DNA of 22,215 bases, taken from assembly GCA_003568945.1 (NCBI GenBank), contig BDIP01000302.1, positions 1-22,215 of the forward strand. Reading direction: 5' to 3'. Both the position numbers and the translations under genes were made by a program. Positions 1-11,485 of this stretch are shown here, piece after piece. Numbering within the stretch: the stretch's first letter is position 1; each line of letters begins with the position of its first letter. Below the pieces are notes generated by a model that was not told the DNA's origin, did not search any database, and worked only from the letters and a program-made list of their open reading frames with translations. This stretch comes from Kipferlia bialata (lineage: Eukaryota; Fornicata).

Positions 1-2
1 AG

Positions 3-257
3 GTGTTTTACTTTTTATTCCCCCCCCCCCCCCCCCCTATCTACCCTCCTATGAAGTGTTTTCTGTCGTTCCAACCCCAGGCCGTCATGCGCCTACTTCT
101 CATTAAGAGGACCGTCCTCCTCCACACCTTCACTGTGTTTGCCAACGTCATCCAGCTTCTGGCCATCTTTGTCATTGCTAGGCTCAAGACCACCATTGCC
201 GACCTCAGGGACGGAGTCACATCCTCCCCCAAGGCCTCCAAGCCCAAGGGAGAGTGA
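3..257 (+). CDS. 3' end of a gene with a C-terminal membrane segment (partial)
   Basis: This is the last exon (81-257) of a gene that starts before the window. A probable intron, 3-80, begins GTGTTTTA right after AG at positions 1-2, holds a long C run and ends CCAACCCCAG. The exon is open from base 81 to TGA at 255-257 and gives about 58 residues. They start AVMRLLLIKRTVLLHTF, continue through a hydrophobic stretch (FANVIQLLAIFVIARL) that could span a membrane, and end in a short charged tail rich in K, S and P. The product may therefore be a membrane protein with a short tail. The family cannot be named from this fragment. Phase and splice signal agree, but the upstream exons are not visible. 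Confidence 0.6.
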   Translation: MFYFLFPPPPPPIYPPMKCFLSFQPQAVMRLLLIKRTVLLHTFTVFANVIQLLAIFVIARLKTTIADLRDGVTSSPKASKPKGE

Positions 258-741
258 GGGGGACACTCCGTCTGTCTCAGACTCTTATTCTCTCTAGTAG
301 TGTGGGAGAGCCGCCTTAGACAATGAGTTTCCAATATATTAACACCAGTGCGTGAGGCATACTTGTTTGTATAGTCTTTGTAGTTGTTTCATGGTAATTA
401 TATGAAGATGTGTGAGCATACTATTGAGTCAGCTCAGTGCCTCTAGTGTGGGTACACACGAATCTATTAGATAGCTAAGGATACAATGTAACATTAGGTT
501 ACGATTTGGTACACAAGACACAACCGTCATTGGAGAGAAGAGCACTGCATTTGTATGGACAAACCCATACTTTTGACACACATCCACCACGTCCTGAGTC
601 ACTGCCTCGAGAGGCGCCTAGACACTGACTGAATGCTTGCCTGGAGGAAGATCCCATTGATGCACACTCTCCAATCACAACAACGCTACTAGTATCACAC
701 ATTACACCACACAAGATGATAGTATTGTACAAGAGAAAGAT
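258..741. other. Intergenic stretch with no supported gene
   Basis: This is the 3' flank of the gene ending at 257. A 91-codon minus-strand ORF lies at 499-774, but it has no splice signals and an unconvincing composition, so I do not call it. I see no RNA gene or clear repeat. Confidence 0.5.
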
Positions 742-1112
742 ATGTCTGCCCAGGTGCGTGTTGCGGCGAAGCAACAGCGCTGGACGCGTCCCAACAACCA
801 GATAGCCATGGAACCTGAGGGCTGAGAGGTGGGGTGGGGTGGGGGGTAGGTCGGAGGGCTATTGCCTCTCTTTATTGGGGTCTGAGTATAGAAAGTGACC
901 CATATAGACTACAGACTCTACAATACTACTATGCATATGTCATCTCTCTCTCTCTCTCTCTCTCTTTCTCTCCGGTCACTCATCGTCTTCAGCGATCTGT
1001 CCTGACTGAGACGATCACGGACGGCTCACTGCCATCATTGTTGGCACAGGAGAATGATCCCATAGCGGAGAGACTGCCGGAAGGACAGGCACAAGATCTC
1101 TCTGCCATATAG
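742..1112 (+). CDS. Possible tiny two-exon gene (43 aa)
   Basis: This is a tentative model. Exon 1 (742-753) encodes only M-S-A-Q and ends CCCAG before GTGCGTG, a strong 5' splice site. Exon 2 (993-1112) follows CTCATCGTCTTCAG, which resembles the local branch/3' splice signal, joins in phase 0 and ends at TAG. Exon 2 reads like real protein, with stretches such as SVLTETITDG and ENDPIAERLPEGQ. The 239-nt intron holds G-rich sequence and a CT microsatellite. I recognise no family. Exon 2 may instead be the last exon of a gene with other upstream exons, or a chance ORF. The very short first exon is the weak point. Confidence 0.33.
943..970. repeat. CT dinucleotide microsatellite
   Basis: About 12 CT units, slightly interrupted, lie just before the 3' splice site of the tentative small gene. 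They could act as a polypyrimidine tract. Confidence 0.8.
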
Positions 1113-1311
1113 ACGCCCATCTGGTACAGAGTTGTAGTCCAGAACAAGGGCTGATGGCGACGAAAGCTCACTCGAAGGTTCACCTGAAGGTAGGTCATAA
1201 GCACAATAAGGCATAAGTCCCGAAGGGCGTCCACCTCCTAAGGCTACTACTACAGCCTCCCCAGTCAACGTGGGATAGGGGGGACTAGCTCTGATAGCAC
1301 TGTCATGATGT

Positions 1312-4300
1312 CTAGTATGGTGCCTCTGTGTCTCTAAATAGGGCAGACAGGTCAGGGTCCTCCCCCAGCTCAGGGTCTGTGGAGGAGGTCTCTGCGAAGT
1401 AGTTGCACTCCACCTCACCCCATAGGTCCTCGTAGGCATCCCCTGTCAGGGATATGAGGGTGAGGGCAGGGAAGACGGACTCTAGCCGGTTGACGATTCT
1501 GTCGAGGGAGCTCTCAGCCCGTGGGTCTAGCTGTACAGCCATGTGTTTGCAGTGGGGGCCATGGACCTAGGGGGTGAGGGAGAGAGGAATGGAGAGAGAG
1601 AGAGGAATGGTGGGAGGGATAAATACAGAGTCTATCTGATACCATACACACATACACTCCTACCTCTGCCAGTGGACCCAGACACTCGGGGGGCAGGTCG
1701 AGGCCCTGTCCACACAGCTGTAGGTGGGTGAGGTTGCCTGGGCACAGGATGAGACTGGACACGATGTCCTTGGTGATCCTGGAAGTCAGAGAAAGGACGT
1801 ATATATAGAGTAGACAGAGAGACACAAGCATGATACCCCACCTGTTACAGTTACATATGTGCACTGACACCAGGTCTGTCTCCCCCCTCACTGGCATCTC
1901 CTGCAGGTGTCTCACAGAGGGGACCAGGAAGTCCTGGGTGTCGTCAGACTGCTCTTCCTCCTCCTCCTCCTCACTACTACTACTGCTAGAGGACGATGAC
2001 GACGATGTTGACTCCTCAGTCGTCTCCTCCTCCTCCTCCTCACTCGACTCCTCGGCATCACTGGTCCTGTGGTATCGGTACTCGTCCTTCTCCCTCACCA
2101 CTCGCCGCTTAGCCCTGGGCTCTCTCCTAGGCTTGTGCTTGGGAGGTCTCTTCACGGCAGGTCTCTTCACAGGAGCAGGAGTCTTGCCGCCAGTGCGTCT
2201 CCTGGACTCTGCCTCTCTCTCTCTCCTAAGTGCCCCCAGGGTCTGTGCCCTCCTCCTGGCAGCCCTCTTCAGGGTAGTGGCATGCTCACTCGACAGGAAG
2301 CATGAGTCGATGGGTCTGTTGGCTATCAGAAGGCCCAGACCCTTAGAGGTCACATTGTGGCAGTGGGACAGACGCAGGTGCTCCAGCCGCTCACTCCCTG
2401 TGCCTGTGTACAGTGCGGCAAAGAGGGAGTCTGTCACGCCACAGCCAGTGAGGGCCAGACACCTAGGCTGGGCACGCACCCTCCCCCCCTGGAGGGAGTG
2501 CATGCATGGGCAAGGTGGGAGGGGGGGAGAAGTGCGGTCGGGGGGAGACGGCACGGGGTACATGGGGAGAGGGGTGGGGGAGTGGGCCCGGGTGGGGGCG
2601 TTTGAGAACAGTTCGGCATCTGTTTCAAAGCTCATCTGCCTTCTCAACCCACTGGTGCCACCCATATGGCCTGCACCCTGCACATTGCCATACTCGTCCA
2701 TACCAGCACTGCCCTCGGGCCCAGCTGCCATCTGCTCCAGTCTCAGAGACAGCAGGTCGGGGCAGGAGGAGAGGAAGCAGGCGACGACACTGTCCGTGAC
2801 AGAGTCTGTGATGCCACATACAGACACGCTAGACAGAGAGGGGCATGTGTGGGCGAGGATCCGCAGGCCCTGGGCGGATATGTACCCAATGTCTGCGCCC
2901 ATCTCTCTCTCCTCGCCTAGGTCCAGCATAGTAAGGGCCGAGGGGTGCAGGGCAATCTCAGGCACGTGCATGGAGAGAGAGGTGAGGCTGAAGTGCACAC
3001 CCATGGACCCCGCCAGCACTTGGGTAGGCATCTCGTCTACCACTGGGAAGGCAAGGGTAGTTAGACTGGGGCTCCTGCGCAGGGACTGGGGGAGGGCAGA
3101 GCTGTGTATCTGGACCCCATGGAGGGTGAGGGAGGAGAGGGAGTTACCGCCGAAGGAGGGACCGAAGAGAGTGGAAGAGGATGCAGTGGACTCCATGACC
3201 AGGTTGGTGCATGTCTCTGGGACCTGTACCACAAGGCCAGAGAACCTGTCCTCGCCCTCTCCCTCTGTCAGCATACAGTGTAGCTTGAGGCCGGTGAGGT
3301 TGCTGAAGCAGCGGGAGAGGGCATCGTCCAGTGATCTTTGGTCGCATCTGGGTGATATGCCGCACTCTAGGTACCTGATGGAGGAGAGAGGGACGTCTAG
3401 GAAGGAGGACACTCCGTCTGGACCAAGAAGACCAAAGTTGGGAGCAGAAACAGAGGTCAGGGAGTACCGGGGGGTGATGAGGTTACGGAAGGCACCTGAG
3501 GTGAGGTTGATAGAGAAAGTGATGATGAAGTGCTGAGACGATATATGAACACTGCGATACATATTAGTATTCAACGACCCACCTAGGTCTGGATTGGGAT
3601 CATGCACGACAAGTTCTTCCAGGTGCTCAAGGTCTGACACTGCATAGAGCACATCGGACGAGCCACTGGAAACAACTGGAGTGAGAGCGAGACAGACAGA
3701 GAGAATAGTGGGAATGTTCATTAAAGATACACACCTAACTGCCGGATGGAACTACCGAACCGTGTCAGTAGCTGCACCACCTCATCATCTGTGATGCTGC
3801 ACCCTAGGGTGTCGGGGTCCTAGGGGGTGAGGCACAGGGGGGGAGGGGGGGATAGAAAGATTGTGACGGAGTAGAGTGAGTGACAGATATAGTGCGATGT
3901 GATGTATATATACATACCTTGAACGAGGCGAGGTCCACCACCTCCGGTGCCTCCACCCTATCCAACAGGGCCAGGGCAATGTACGAGTATGTGTAGTGCT
4001 TGTCCCGCACCACCTTCATCTCAGACAGGTACCGGTGCACCTTCTGTTCTAGAGGCCGGCAGCTCCGCATAAGGCGGAAGAGGTCGTTGAAACCAAGGCA
4101 GTCGCATATCTGGGAGTAAGATGAATGATACGTCGATATAGTGAGTATGATGTGATGTGGCCAACTGTCATACCGGGAAGAATATGGAGTCCGGCAGGTT
4201 AAGGAAAGGGGGTATGGTCTGTGCCCTGGCATGTACACCGAAGGCATCGGGGAGGAATCGGGCGGCAGTCATATCTGGGGTGAGACATAATACAAAACAG

Positions 4301-4891
4301 GGGAGCATACGTATAGCAGAGTCAGACACAACATAGAACATATATACTGTAATGCATTGACACATCATATATACTGTCTCCTGTACCTGGGTATCCTGGC
4401 AGGAAGGGTGTGTGCTGGGGGTTGGGGATGCCCTCCAGCCATGCTGTGTCCGAGGTGTTGTTCAGCATATCTGCCATATCTTGCCCTGGCCCAGGGGGAC
4501 CCGCCATGCTCATACCAGGTGGGGGGGCTGGGGGTTCGTTGATGTCGGAGTGGAATGCGAACCCCCCCATACCCGTGGTGTTGACTGATCCCATGCCCAT
4601 CTGGTAGGGGTGGGCGGACATACCAGGGATGCCAGGCATGGCCCCAGGCATTGGGGGTATGCCGGGTGTCACAGGCTCAATGCTCATGGAGATATCCCGG
4701 GTAGAACGGTAAGGCATCATGGAATATGCCTGGGAGTAGGGGTGCTGACTGTCTGGGAGCTGGGGGCTCATGTCGGGCAGGGAAGCCACCCCAGGCGTGT
4801 ATGCAAATGGAGTACTATCCATGACCCTGGGGCTCAGCTCTGGGATAGGGGTGGGGCTTCCGCAGCCAGGGCGCAAGGGAGGGCTGTTCAT
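1312..4891 (-). CDS. F-box / leucine-rich-repeat protein (FBXL-like), 8 exons, 999 aa
   Basis: Exons in coding order are 4891-4387, 4274-4174, 4109-3918, 3819-3735, 3675-3583, 3495-1842, 1778-1664 and 1566-1312. All phases agree and total exactly 1000 codons. ATG 4891 has an in-frame stop 36 nt upstream. Residues 1-168 are disordered and rich in P, G and M. An F-box-like helical segment lies at about 193-227 (LNLPDSIFFPICDCLGFNDL, then FRLMRSCR); in this family it binds Skp1 of SCF ubiquitin ligases. LRRs follow from about 270, including a cysteine-type repeat (LEHLRLSHCHNVTSKGLGLL). An insertion precedes the last LRR: a K/R-rich stretch (about 740-800), then an acidic serine tract (805-844). 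The last LRR runs from ITKDIVSSLILCPGNLTHLQ. The likely role is substrate receptor of a ubiquitin ligase, in nucleus or cytosol. The F-box is divergent, so family placement rests on the F-box plus LRR combination. Confidence 0.83.
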
Positions 4892-5228
4892 CCCCAAAGG
4901 GAGAGGGGACGCTAGGCTCTCGTGTCAGAGTCTCCACCGTCGTGTCCGTGTCTGTACACTTTGTCCAAGAATCAGGGAGTAAATGTAACTGTAGTATTGG
5001 TTGTTAGGACACTCTCGACCTGTATGCACTGACGTGTTATAGAGAGTCTCCAGAGATTGCAGTCACTTTTGCACCAGAGGGTCCACAAACAGTACCCATC
5101 AAGGGTGTAGTCAGACAGAGTGCCTGTCTCTTTCATACCATCCAGTGTCAATTAAGGAAGCATTGTAGCATCAGAGTAAGGGCGCGTAGTCTTTACAGGT
5201 TCTGAACCCTATCTGAACCGACGGGTGC
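4892..5228. promoter_or_regulatory. Divergent promoter region between the F-box/LRR and ankyrin-FYVE genes
   Basis: These 337 bp separate two start codons facing away from each other and must hold both promoters and 5' UTRs. I see no clear TATA box. One ACTACACCC motif lies on the minus strand (5103-5111). The same 9-mer occurs three times in the other divergent promoter at 13156-13416. A TTTTGCA element is at 5067-5073. Confidence 0.55.
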
Positions 5229-8200
5229 ATGCCGGCACTTGGTATGCGGTCTGACGAGTCTGGGAGGGTGAATGCCTCTCACTCATCCAGCCACTATGAC
5301 GGGGTCATGCTCATGGGGGAGAGCTCCGTCATCCTGGAGTTCGAGGTGTCCCCGCTCTCGTCTCTCTTTGAGAGGTACGTGAGTGTGGGAGTTCGGAACC
5401 AGTTCAAGGAAGTGGGATTTGCTATAGTCATACACTCTCCCTCACCCAAGGTGTAAGATCTACATGGACAAGAGGGATATGGATAGAGCGGCGGACTTCC
5501 GGTCTCTAGAGGACGTGGAGGCACAGGTGAGGTCGTTATATATTGGATTGCCCCTCAGGGTGGAGGCATATGCTATTCAGTGTCTCGGTACCGTTTTCAG
5601 TATAGAGTCAGCTGATTGTGATTCGACCACAGTGTCTGTGACTCTCGGATTTTATATATACCTACCGCAGGTGTGGGTGCTCCGTCATGTGGTGAGGCGG
5701 TCTCTCTTTGCGGCCCCCATGCTGGTGGAGTTGTTGAAGGAGGGATTCGACCCCCTGACCCGCATCCCAGAGACAGGTCAGGGGCAGATATACACACACA
5801 CACATTTATATATGTATATAGTCCAAGTACTTAGTGCATTGTGTTCATAGCTACCCCCCCCCCCCCCCTGATATCCAGGCCAGACCTACTACCACGCTGC
5901 CTTTAGGTTCCTGTCCGCAGTGGCAGGGGGGGATGGGTCCATAGCAGTCATCAGCGACGTGATTGACGTGACGCAGAAGGACTTTAAGGTGCCTGGTCTC
6001 TCTCTCTCTCTAGATGTATTTAGTATTAGTAACACTGATTGTTTTCGCTCTATAGCTGCCACTGATACATCAGGCTGATGAGCTTGCCGCTGACCTCGTG
6101 TCCATCCTGATCAGACACTCCAAGGGCAGGGTGTGTACTAAGGGTACACCCCTTGCCAAGGCTGTCCTCCTCGCCAGGGATAGCTCTGGGATGACGCCCC
6201 TGCACCTGCTGGCAGGTGTGTACTGATAGTTCTCTAACCTTAACACCCATATACCTCTCCCCCCTCACCCCATAGGTGCCCATGCCCCTGCCGCCCTTCT
6301 CTATGCCTGTGTTAATGCCAAGCTGACAGCTAGAGAGGTCGGGACGGCAGCAGCAGTCTGCAAAGTGAGGTGGGTGCAGGCTGATAGAGTTTTGCTATTC
6401 TCACTTCTTTCTACTTGTCATTGACCCCCAGACCCATCCACTATGCCGCACAGTCACTCTGTGTACTGTCCACAGCTGTGCTTCTAGGTGTTGGGGCTGA
6501 CCACAACTGCAAGGTGCACCCCGCTGCCATACAGACTTTGTATATATACCTCTATAACCCCCCTCACCCTCAGGATGTGCATGGATGGACCCCTGTGTCC
6601 TATGCCACTCTGGCAGCCACGGCAAGGCTGGAGAGAGAGAGGGAGAGGGAGAACAGTGATGATGACAGTGGCCTGCTGTGTGTGTCTCTGCTACTGCACT
6701 GTGGGGCAGACTGTAACCAGGTCAGTGGCAGTGGCAGTACAATGATACCATGTATTGTATTGTAGTATCCCCCCCTGACCTCCAGGCCACTGAGCTAGGT
6801 GTGACCCCCCTCCACACAGTCACCAAGGCAGGGCACGAGAAGCTGGTCACCCTGCTACTCCACAACAAGGTGCCAATGCATACATGTGTATACTGTTCCT
6901 TTTCAACCCTCTGACCTCCAGGTTCGCCCTGCCCCTACTGATGTGGGCCAGATGACCCCCCTACACATAGTGGCAGGGGACACCAGTGCAGACAGGGGGA
7001 GAGAGGCCCGGCTGAGGATAGGGCAGAGACTGCTGGAGGCTGGGGCCAAGGTGCTGGTATTCTCCCAGGCTGGTGTGACCCCCCTGCACCTAGCTGCCCA
7101 GAGGGGGTGCCCTAGCCTTGTTAGGACCCTGCTGAGGTTCGGGGCAGACCCCAACGCAGTGACACACCCAGACAGGAACACATGTCTGCACGTCGCAGTG
7201 CAGGTGAGTAGGAGATATGTATAGGAATTGACGCAGGAATATCCCCTCTACTCTTTGTCTGTCACATCCGTATTCTCCCCTCTGACCCAGGCCATGCTGC
7301 GTGACACCATCCCCACCTCTGTCGATGTGCCCAGACACACCGACCCCAAGCTGGCCAGGCGTCTGCAGGATGCTGTGCTGGAGCTAGGCAAGGGGCACAA
7401 GGTCAGTGCGGCAGACAGGAGAGAGGTGCTGCTGCTGCTGGTGGCAGCAGGGGCCAAGACTGACGTGCTCAATGCCGCCAGTGTCACACCCCTAGGGTTC
7501 CTAGACCCAACGACCAAGGTGGGTGTTTATATATATCTAAGTTTATATATCACGCGTAGTGCACATGCGACATGGAATCCATTTGTGATAGTGTTTGAAA
7601 CCCCCCTCACCCCCTAGGCCCTGTTAAAAAAGGCCAGGAAGGACTACAAGAAGATTGAGGCCAAGTACCCTAGGCTGTTCATAGGGGCATGGCAGCTAGA
7701 CTGTGAGGTTAGCATGTAGTGTACTACCAGTTCAATACATCCCCCCTATACCCCACCCCTCACCCCCCAGGCCCTGTCCTGTCCCATCTGTGAGTCAGTG
7801 TTCAGTGTCACAAACAGGAAGCACCACTGCAGGCTCTGTGGCATGGTGGTGTGTGGGGCCTGTGGGCCTGTGAGGGAGAGAGGCGCCAACCACGGGGGTG
7901 CTGGGAAGGGCGGGAAGGGGGACCGGATCCGTATATGCACAACGTGTAAGGAGAGGGAGGCCGTGAGGGAGAGGGAGAGGCTGGCCGATGGTGCCCAGGC
8001 CTCTGGTCTAGGCGGCATGTCCTCAGACCCCCTCCTCCAGCATGTGGTGGCATCTTTGCAAGCAGTACAGGCCATGTTCGCCAGTCTCAGGGAGTGGCTG
8101 GGCGAGAACACCCAGAGCGAGCGAGAGAGCAGTCCCAGGGGGAGCAGGGTGGTTGTGGGCCCTGGCAGAGACGGGGATGGACACGAGCCCTTCAGCGCCC

Positions 8201-8313
8201 CATCCCCCACCATCTCGGACTGTGTCAGCGAGATACAGGCACAGGAGACCATGATGCACGACGCAGTGGCAGAGATACACATCGCTCAAGCCGCAGGTCT
8301 CACCACAGTATGA
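5229..8313 (+). CDS. Ankyrin-repeat protein with C-terminal FYVE zinc finger, 13 exons, about 715 aa
   Basis: Exons are 5229-5374, 5451-5526, 5671-5776, 5879-5988, 6056-6215, 6276-6369, 6432-6513, 6574-6720, 6786-6869, 6922-7203, 7291-7518, 7618-7707 and 7771-8313; phases agree throughout. Ankyrin repeats fill the middle (about 190-450), with the signatures SGMTPLHLLA, LGVTPLHTVTKAGHEKLVTL, AGVTPLHLAAQRGCPSLVRT and NTCLHVAVQ. The FYVE domain spans about 530-594: WQLD (530-533) fits the WxxD motif, RKHHCRLCG (551-559) fits the basic R(R/K)HHCRxCG motif, and eight cysteines (539, 542, 555, 558, 563, 566, 591, 594) can bind two zinc ions. FYVE domains with these motifs bind PI3P on endosomes, so an endosomal trafficking role like the ANKFY1/Rabankyrin group is likely by analogy. 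A loop of about 24 residues (G/R/K-rich) lengthens the last zinc site. The 144-nt second intron lacks an in-frame stop and may sometimes be retained, adding 48 aa. No BTB domain is evident. Confidence 0.9.
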
Positions 8314-8656
8314 GACTGACTGTTGTGGGAGTGGAGGCGTGATGCGGTTCTGTGTTCATTTTTGCAGTTTGTAAGTTAGTTAGGACTCCGTTTAGGTTTC
8401 AGTAGGAGTAACAGTAAAAGAATAGGAGAGGCATGAGCATCGCGCGGTGGGTTATTGTGTGAGCTAGTAAGTGCGACCGCACAGTGCCACTATTTTTGCA
8501 ACCCCATTTGAGAAAAGGGTTTAAGTGACGCGCTGTCTCGATAGCTCTTATAACGACACTGCGTCGCCAACAAGAGACTTTTTCGGGTCTCTAACCTGCC
8601 TTGGGAGTCCAGGTGTACTTCTGGAAGCCTTAGCTACGTCATTGTGCTATAGAAAT
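8314..8656. promoter_or_regulatory. Intergenic region and promoter of the 8657 gene
   Basis: These 343 bp lie head-to-tail between two plus-strand genes. AGTAAAA, about 100 nt past the upstream stop, could be a polyadenylation signal; AGTAAA is the Giardia-type signal. TTTTTGCA occurs at about 8358 and 8492. No coding exon is apparent. Confidence 0.4.
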
Positions 8657-11178
8657 ATGAGTGGACAAGATGGAGACCTCGGAAGGTTCCTAACTAGCCT
8701 CGAGGCCGGTCTTGAGTGTTTCGTGACTGCCCATGACGGTTTGAGCTCTCTGACGGATCGTGAGAACCCGGCTTCACTTGATATTGAGGTACAGTTTATC
8801 CCCTGTGTGTATTCTCTGACACTGACCATTACTGTGTCACACCCCCAATGGCCTCTGATATCACACACTATGTGGACCTGGGTGTTATTTCTGTGTTGAG
8901 AGTGTAGTCTGGGCTTCTGAGTAGTTCTGGTGTCATATGTGGGATTCATATGTGGTTATGTATGTGAGATTGACCGATCTGCCCCTCATTGCCAGCTGAA
9001 CCAGGCCTGCTGCAAGAGCATCGAGAGGTTCAGACTCGCCATACACGACTCATGTGTCAAGATGCAGGCTGCTGTGCAGGTGATTGTCTTATGTGAAGTC
9101 TCTTGTGACTGAGATCTCTCATGTCTAACCCCTCAGGACCTCATTGGCAACCAGGTCCTCCCTCCCTCTGCGTCCCTCTCTGACATTGCTCTGCCCGAGA
9201 TGCCTGAGATAGTCGACCGCAGTCTGGATGAGACTGCCGTGATGTCCCTCACCCAGCCAGTCCCCAGGGGCCAGGACCTCTCTGTCTCCCTGCTCTCCAC
9301 CGTGACTGGAGGGTACCCCAGCACTCACAGGGAGACACTCTCCGCCACACAGCGCAAGCAGCGGGTGACTGTGGCGCCCTTGGTTGCTGTGAGGGTGCCT
9401 GTGGCCTCCTCTAGGCCCGTCACGCCCCTTGCCACCTACCCCCCTGTCGACATGAACGACAGTGCCAGCAAGGGGGTGGAGGCTATGCTGGAGCAGTGCA
9501 GACCGGCCCTCAAGAGCATATTCACATACTACTCCCATGCCGCAGACAACCCCCAGGACGGGGGGGTCTCTGTCTGTCCCGCAGTCTCGGCTGAGGTACA
9601 GGCACTATTATATCCTCTTTTACGTCTCTCGTAGGTCCATCAGGTTATATGCTTTGTATGTGAACTTGTTCATGGGTGACTGCATGTATATACCCCTCTG
9701 TCCTGCCTGACCCTCAGGAGGTGCCCCACGTCGACGGTCTGGCCGCAGCCCTCAACAGGTATATATATAATAATATATGTGTATATGTGTATCGTATACG
9801 CAGCCGTCTACAGGTGACCCGTTCTTTCTATTCGCTGTATTGACAAAGTATCCATCTACAATCCCCCCCCCCCCTCCCTCACCTCCCAGGCGCACCCTGA
9901 CTGTGACTGGGTTCCGTGCACTGATGGCCGATGCATACATCACAGATGGGCCCAGGCAGAGGCAGAGGGAGACAGACAGGGTGGCTGCCTGTGGTGACGA
10001 GGAGGAGGAGGAGAGGAAGTGCCTCGGGATAGCCAGGGAGAACGCCGAGAGCCTCTTCTCCAGATACAGCAGGGTGTCGACAGTCGAGGAGGCAGTGGCC
10101 TCCCCCATCGCCACTGTGCCCATCAAGCAGCGGAGGAAGCAGAGGGAGGCACGCCTCTGTGACAGCATGCAGGGGCTGTCCTACTGCCAGCTGGAGCTGT
10201 GTCTGGTGAGGCTGGCGGAGGTGCACGCTGCGGCACAGGCGGAGAGAGAGGCCAGGGAGAGAGAGAACGACACCCCTGAGGAGCCAGAGGGTCAGTGGGA
10301 TGGGGCCTTTGGCCTGCTAGACACCTATGACCCCTCCAGAGACGAGATGGCAGCCAAGAGAGACTCAATCAGAACCAACCGGTGTCTGTCCAGCATCCTC
10401 TCTAGGTACATCCTCGTGTCCTGTCACAGGGCCGAGGAGAGAGAGACTAAGAGGGGGGTGGAGCTGCGGAAGGTACTTGACACCCTTATCATACTTATAT
10501 CGGTTCATTATTCTATTACTGTATTCTTCTCCCTCCCCTCTCTGACCCTTCCAGGTTGACCTAGCCGACTACCCCGAGGCCAGACAGGAGCTGAGGACAC
10601 ACAAGGCATACATATCAGAGATGTACCTGTCCTACTGCAAGGAGGTGCACCCAGACGAGCCATGCCGCATACTGCTGCTCGGAGGTGGGCTGGATGCCAA
10701 TATATATATATATATATATGTGTATGTATATATACGTCTCCCCCCTTACGCCCAGGCATGATGCTTGTGTTCTCCAGGGGCGGTCTGGCTGGCAATGTCA
10801 AGAGGGCAGATGTCAAGCAGGCCTTCAACACCTGCATAGACTGTACAGACAGGAACGGAGTCCCGGGACTCAGCCTCAAGGTGGGCGGCAGATGTATGTA
10901 CTATACAATTGATTATTATATATGTACACTCTATGTGTACTTCTTTCACAGCTGAGCCTGACCCACAGGCATTCCACAAGGCCATCTTTGTACTGGCCCA
11001 GCTGGTGTACACTAGACAGGCCTCCCTCAGACATAACCAGACCCCAGCACTCAGGTAGTTGCATGTATATATGGTATATGTAGGATGCGTGCTTATGATT
11101 ACTTGGTCTCAAAGCCTATCATCTCAATGCAGGACTAGACGGCTCATGATGACGATACTGGCCTCTACCACTAAGTAG
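8657..11178 (+). CDS. Protein of unknown function with EF-hand/p25-like helical modules, 9 exons, 561 aa
   Basis: Exons are 8657-8788, 8996-9079, 9137-9595, 9718-9758, 9890-10472, 10555-10684, 10756-10880, 10969-11054 and 11133-11178. Phases agree and the ORF ends at TAG. No family is recognised with certainty. The N-terminal part (1-72) is helical (LGRFLTSLEAGLECFVTAHD), and 73-225 is mostly disordered and rich in P, S and T. Two later stretches share a pattern seen in EF-hand-like and p25-alpha-like modules of flagellar and microtubule proteins: a helix, a variable loop, then a helix of the type L..x.F..A+..LA. These are LTVTGFRALMADAYITDG to LSYCQLELCLVRLAEVHAAA, and VKRADVKQAFNTCIDCTDRN to LSLKAFHKAIFVLAQLVYTR. 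The second resembles a divergent EF-hand pair without a complete calcium loop. The last exon adds only a short basic tail (TRRLMMTILASTTK). A cytoskeletal role is a guess; the exon model is much firmer than the function. Confidence 0.78.
10693..10735. repeat. TA-rich microsatellite in an intron
   Basis: A run of TA units mixed with TG units lies in the intron 10685-10755. Many introns in the window have similar short TATATA runs, which fits their much lower GC content. Confidence 0.7.
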
Positions 11179-11485
11179 GCCATACGCTGCCTGTTGGGTC
11201 TAGCATCACCCTCTTCAAGAGTGCCCATGGCTGTTGATCACTAGCTGTGGAGACCCCTGGCTGGTACCACCCCCAGTCATATGGTTGTAAATATATGTAC
11301 GATACGTTCCAGTTGTGATTTGGACATGATAATCAGTATCTTGAGCAGAGATCGTATCAAACACGGTCTATTTACACACATGAAATAACATACACCTCCT
11401 TGGATTGGGGCCATAGTCTCAATTCAAACACACGAGACACAAATACACCCAGCCAATTGAACCACTACACAGCTCTCCTCATGCC
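11179..11485. other. Convergent intergenic spacer
   Basis: These 307 bp separate the 3' ends of the 8657 and 11486 genes. They are AT-richer than the exons. I see no ORF, RNA gene or repeat. Confidence 0.5.

Noticed and set aside
499-774. 91-codon minus-strand ORF
   Set aside because: It has no splice signals, no recognisable domain and a cysteine- and serine-heavy composition typical of chance ORFs.
1830-3536. 568-codon plus-strand ORF inside the F-box/LRR gene
   Set aside because: It is antisense to the main exon. It is rich in S, R and poly-S from reversed codons, whereas the minus strand has LRRs and phase-consistent splicing.
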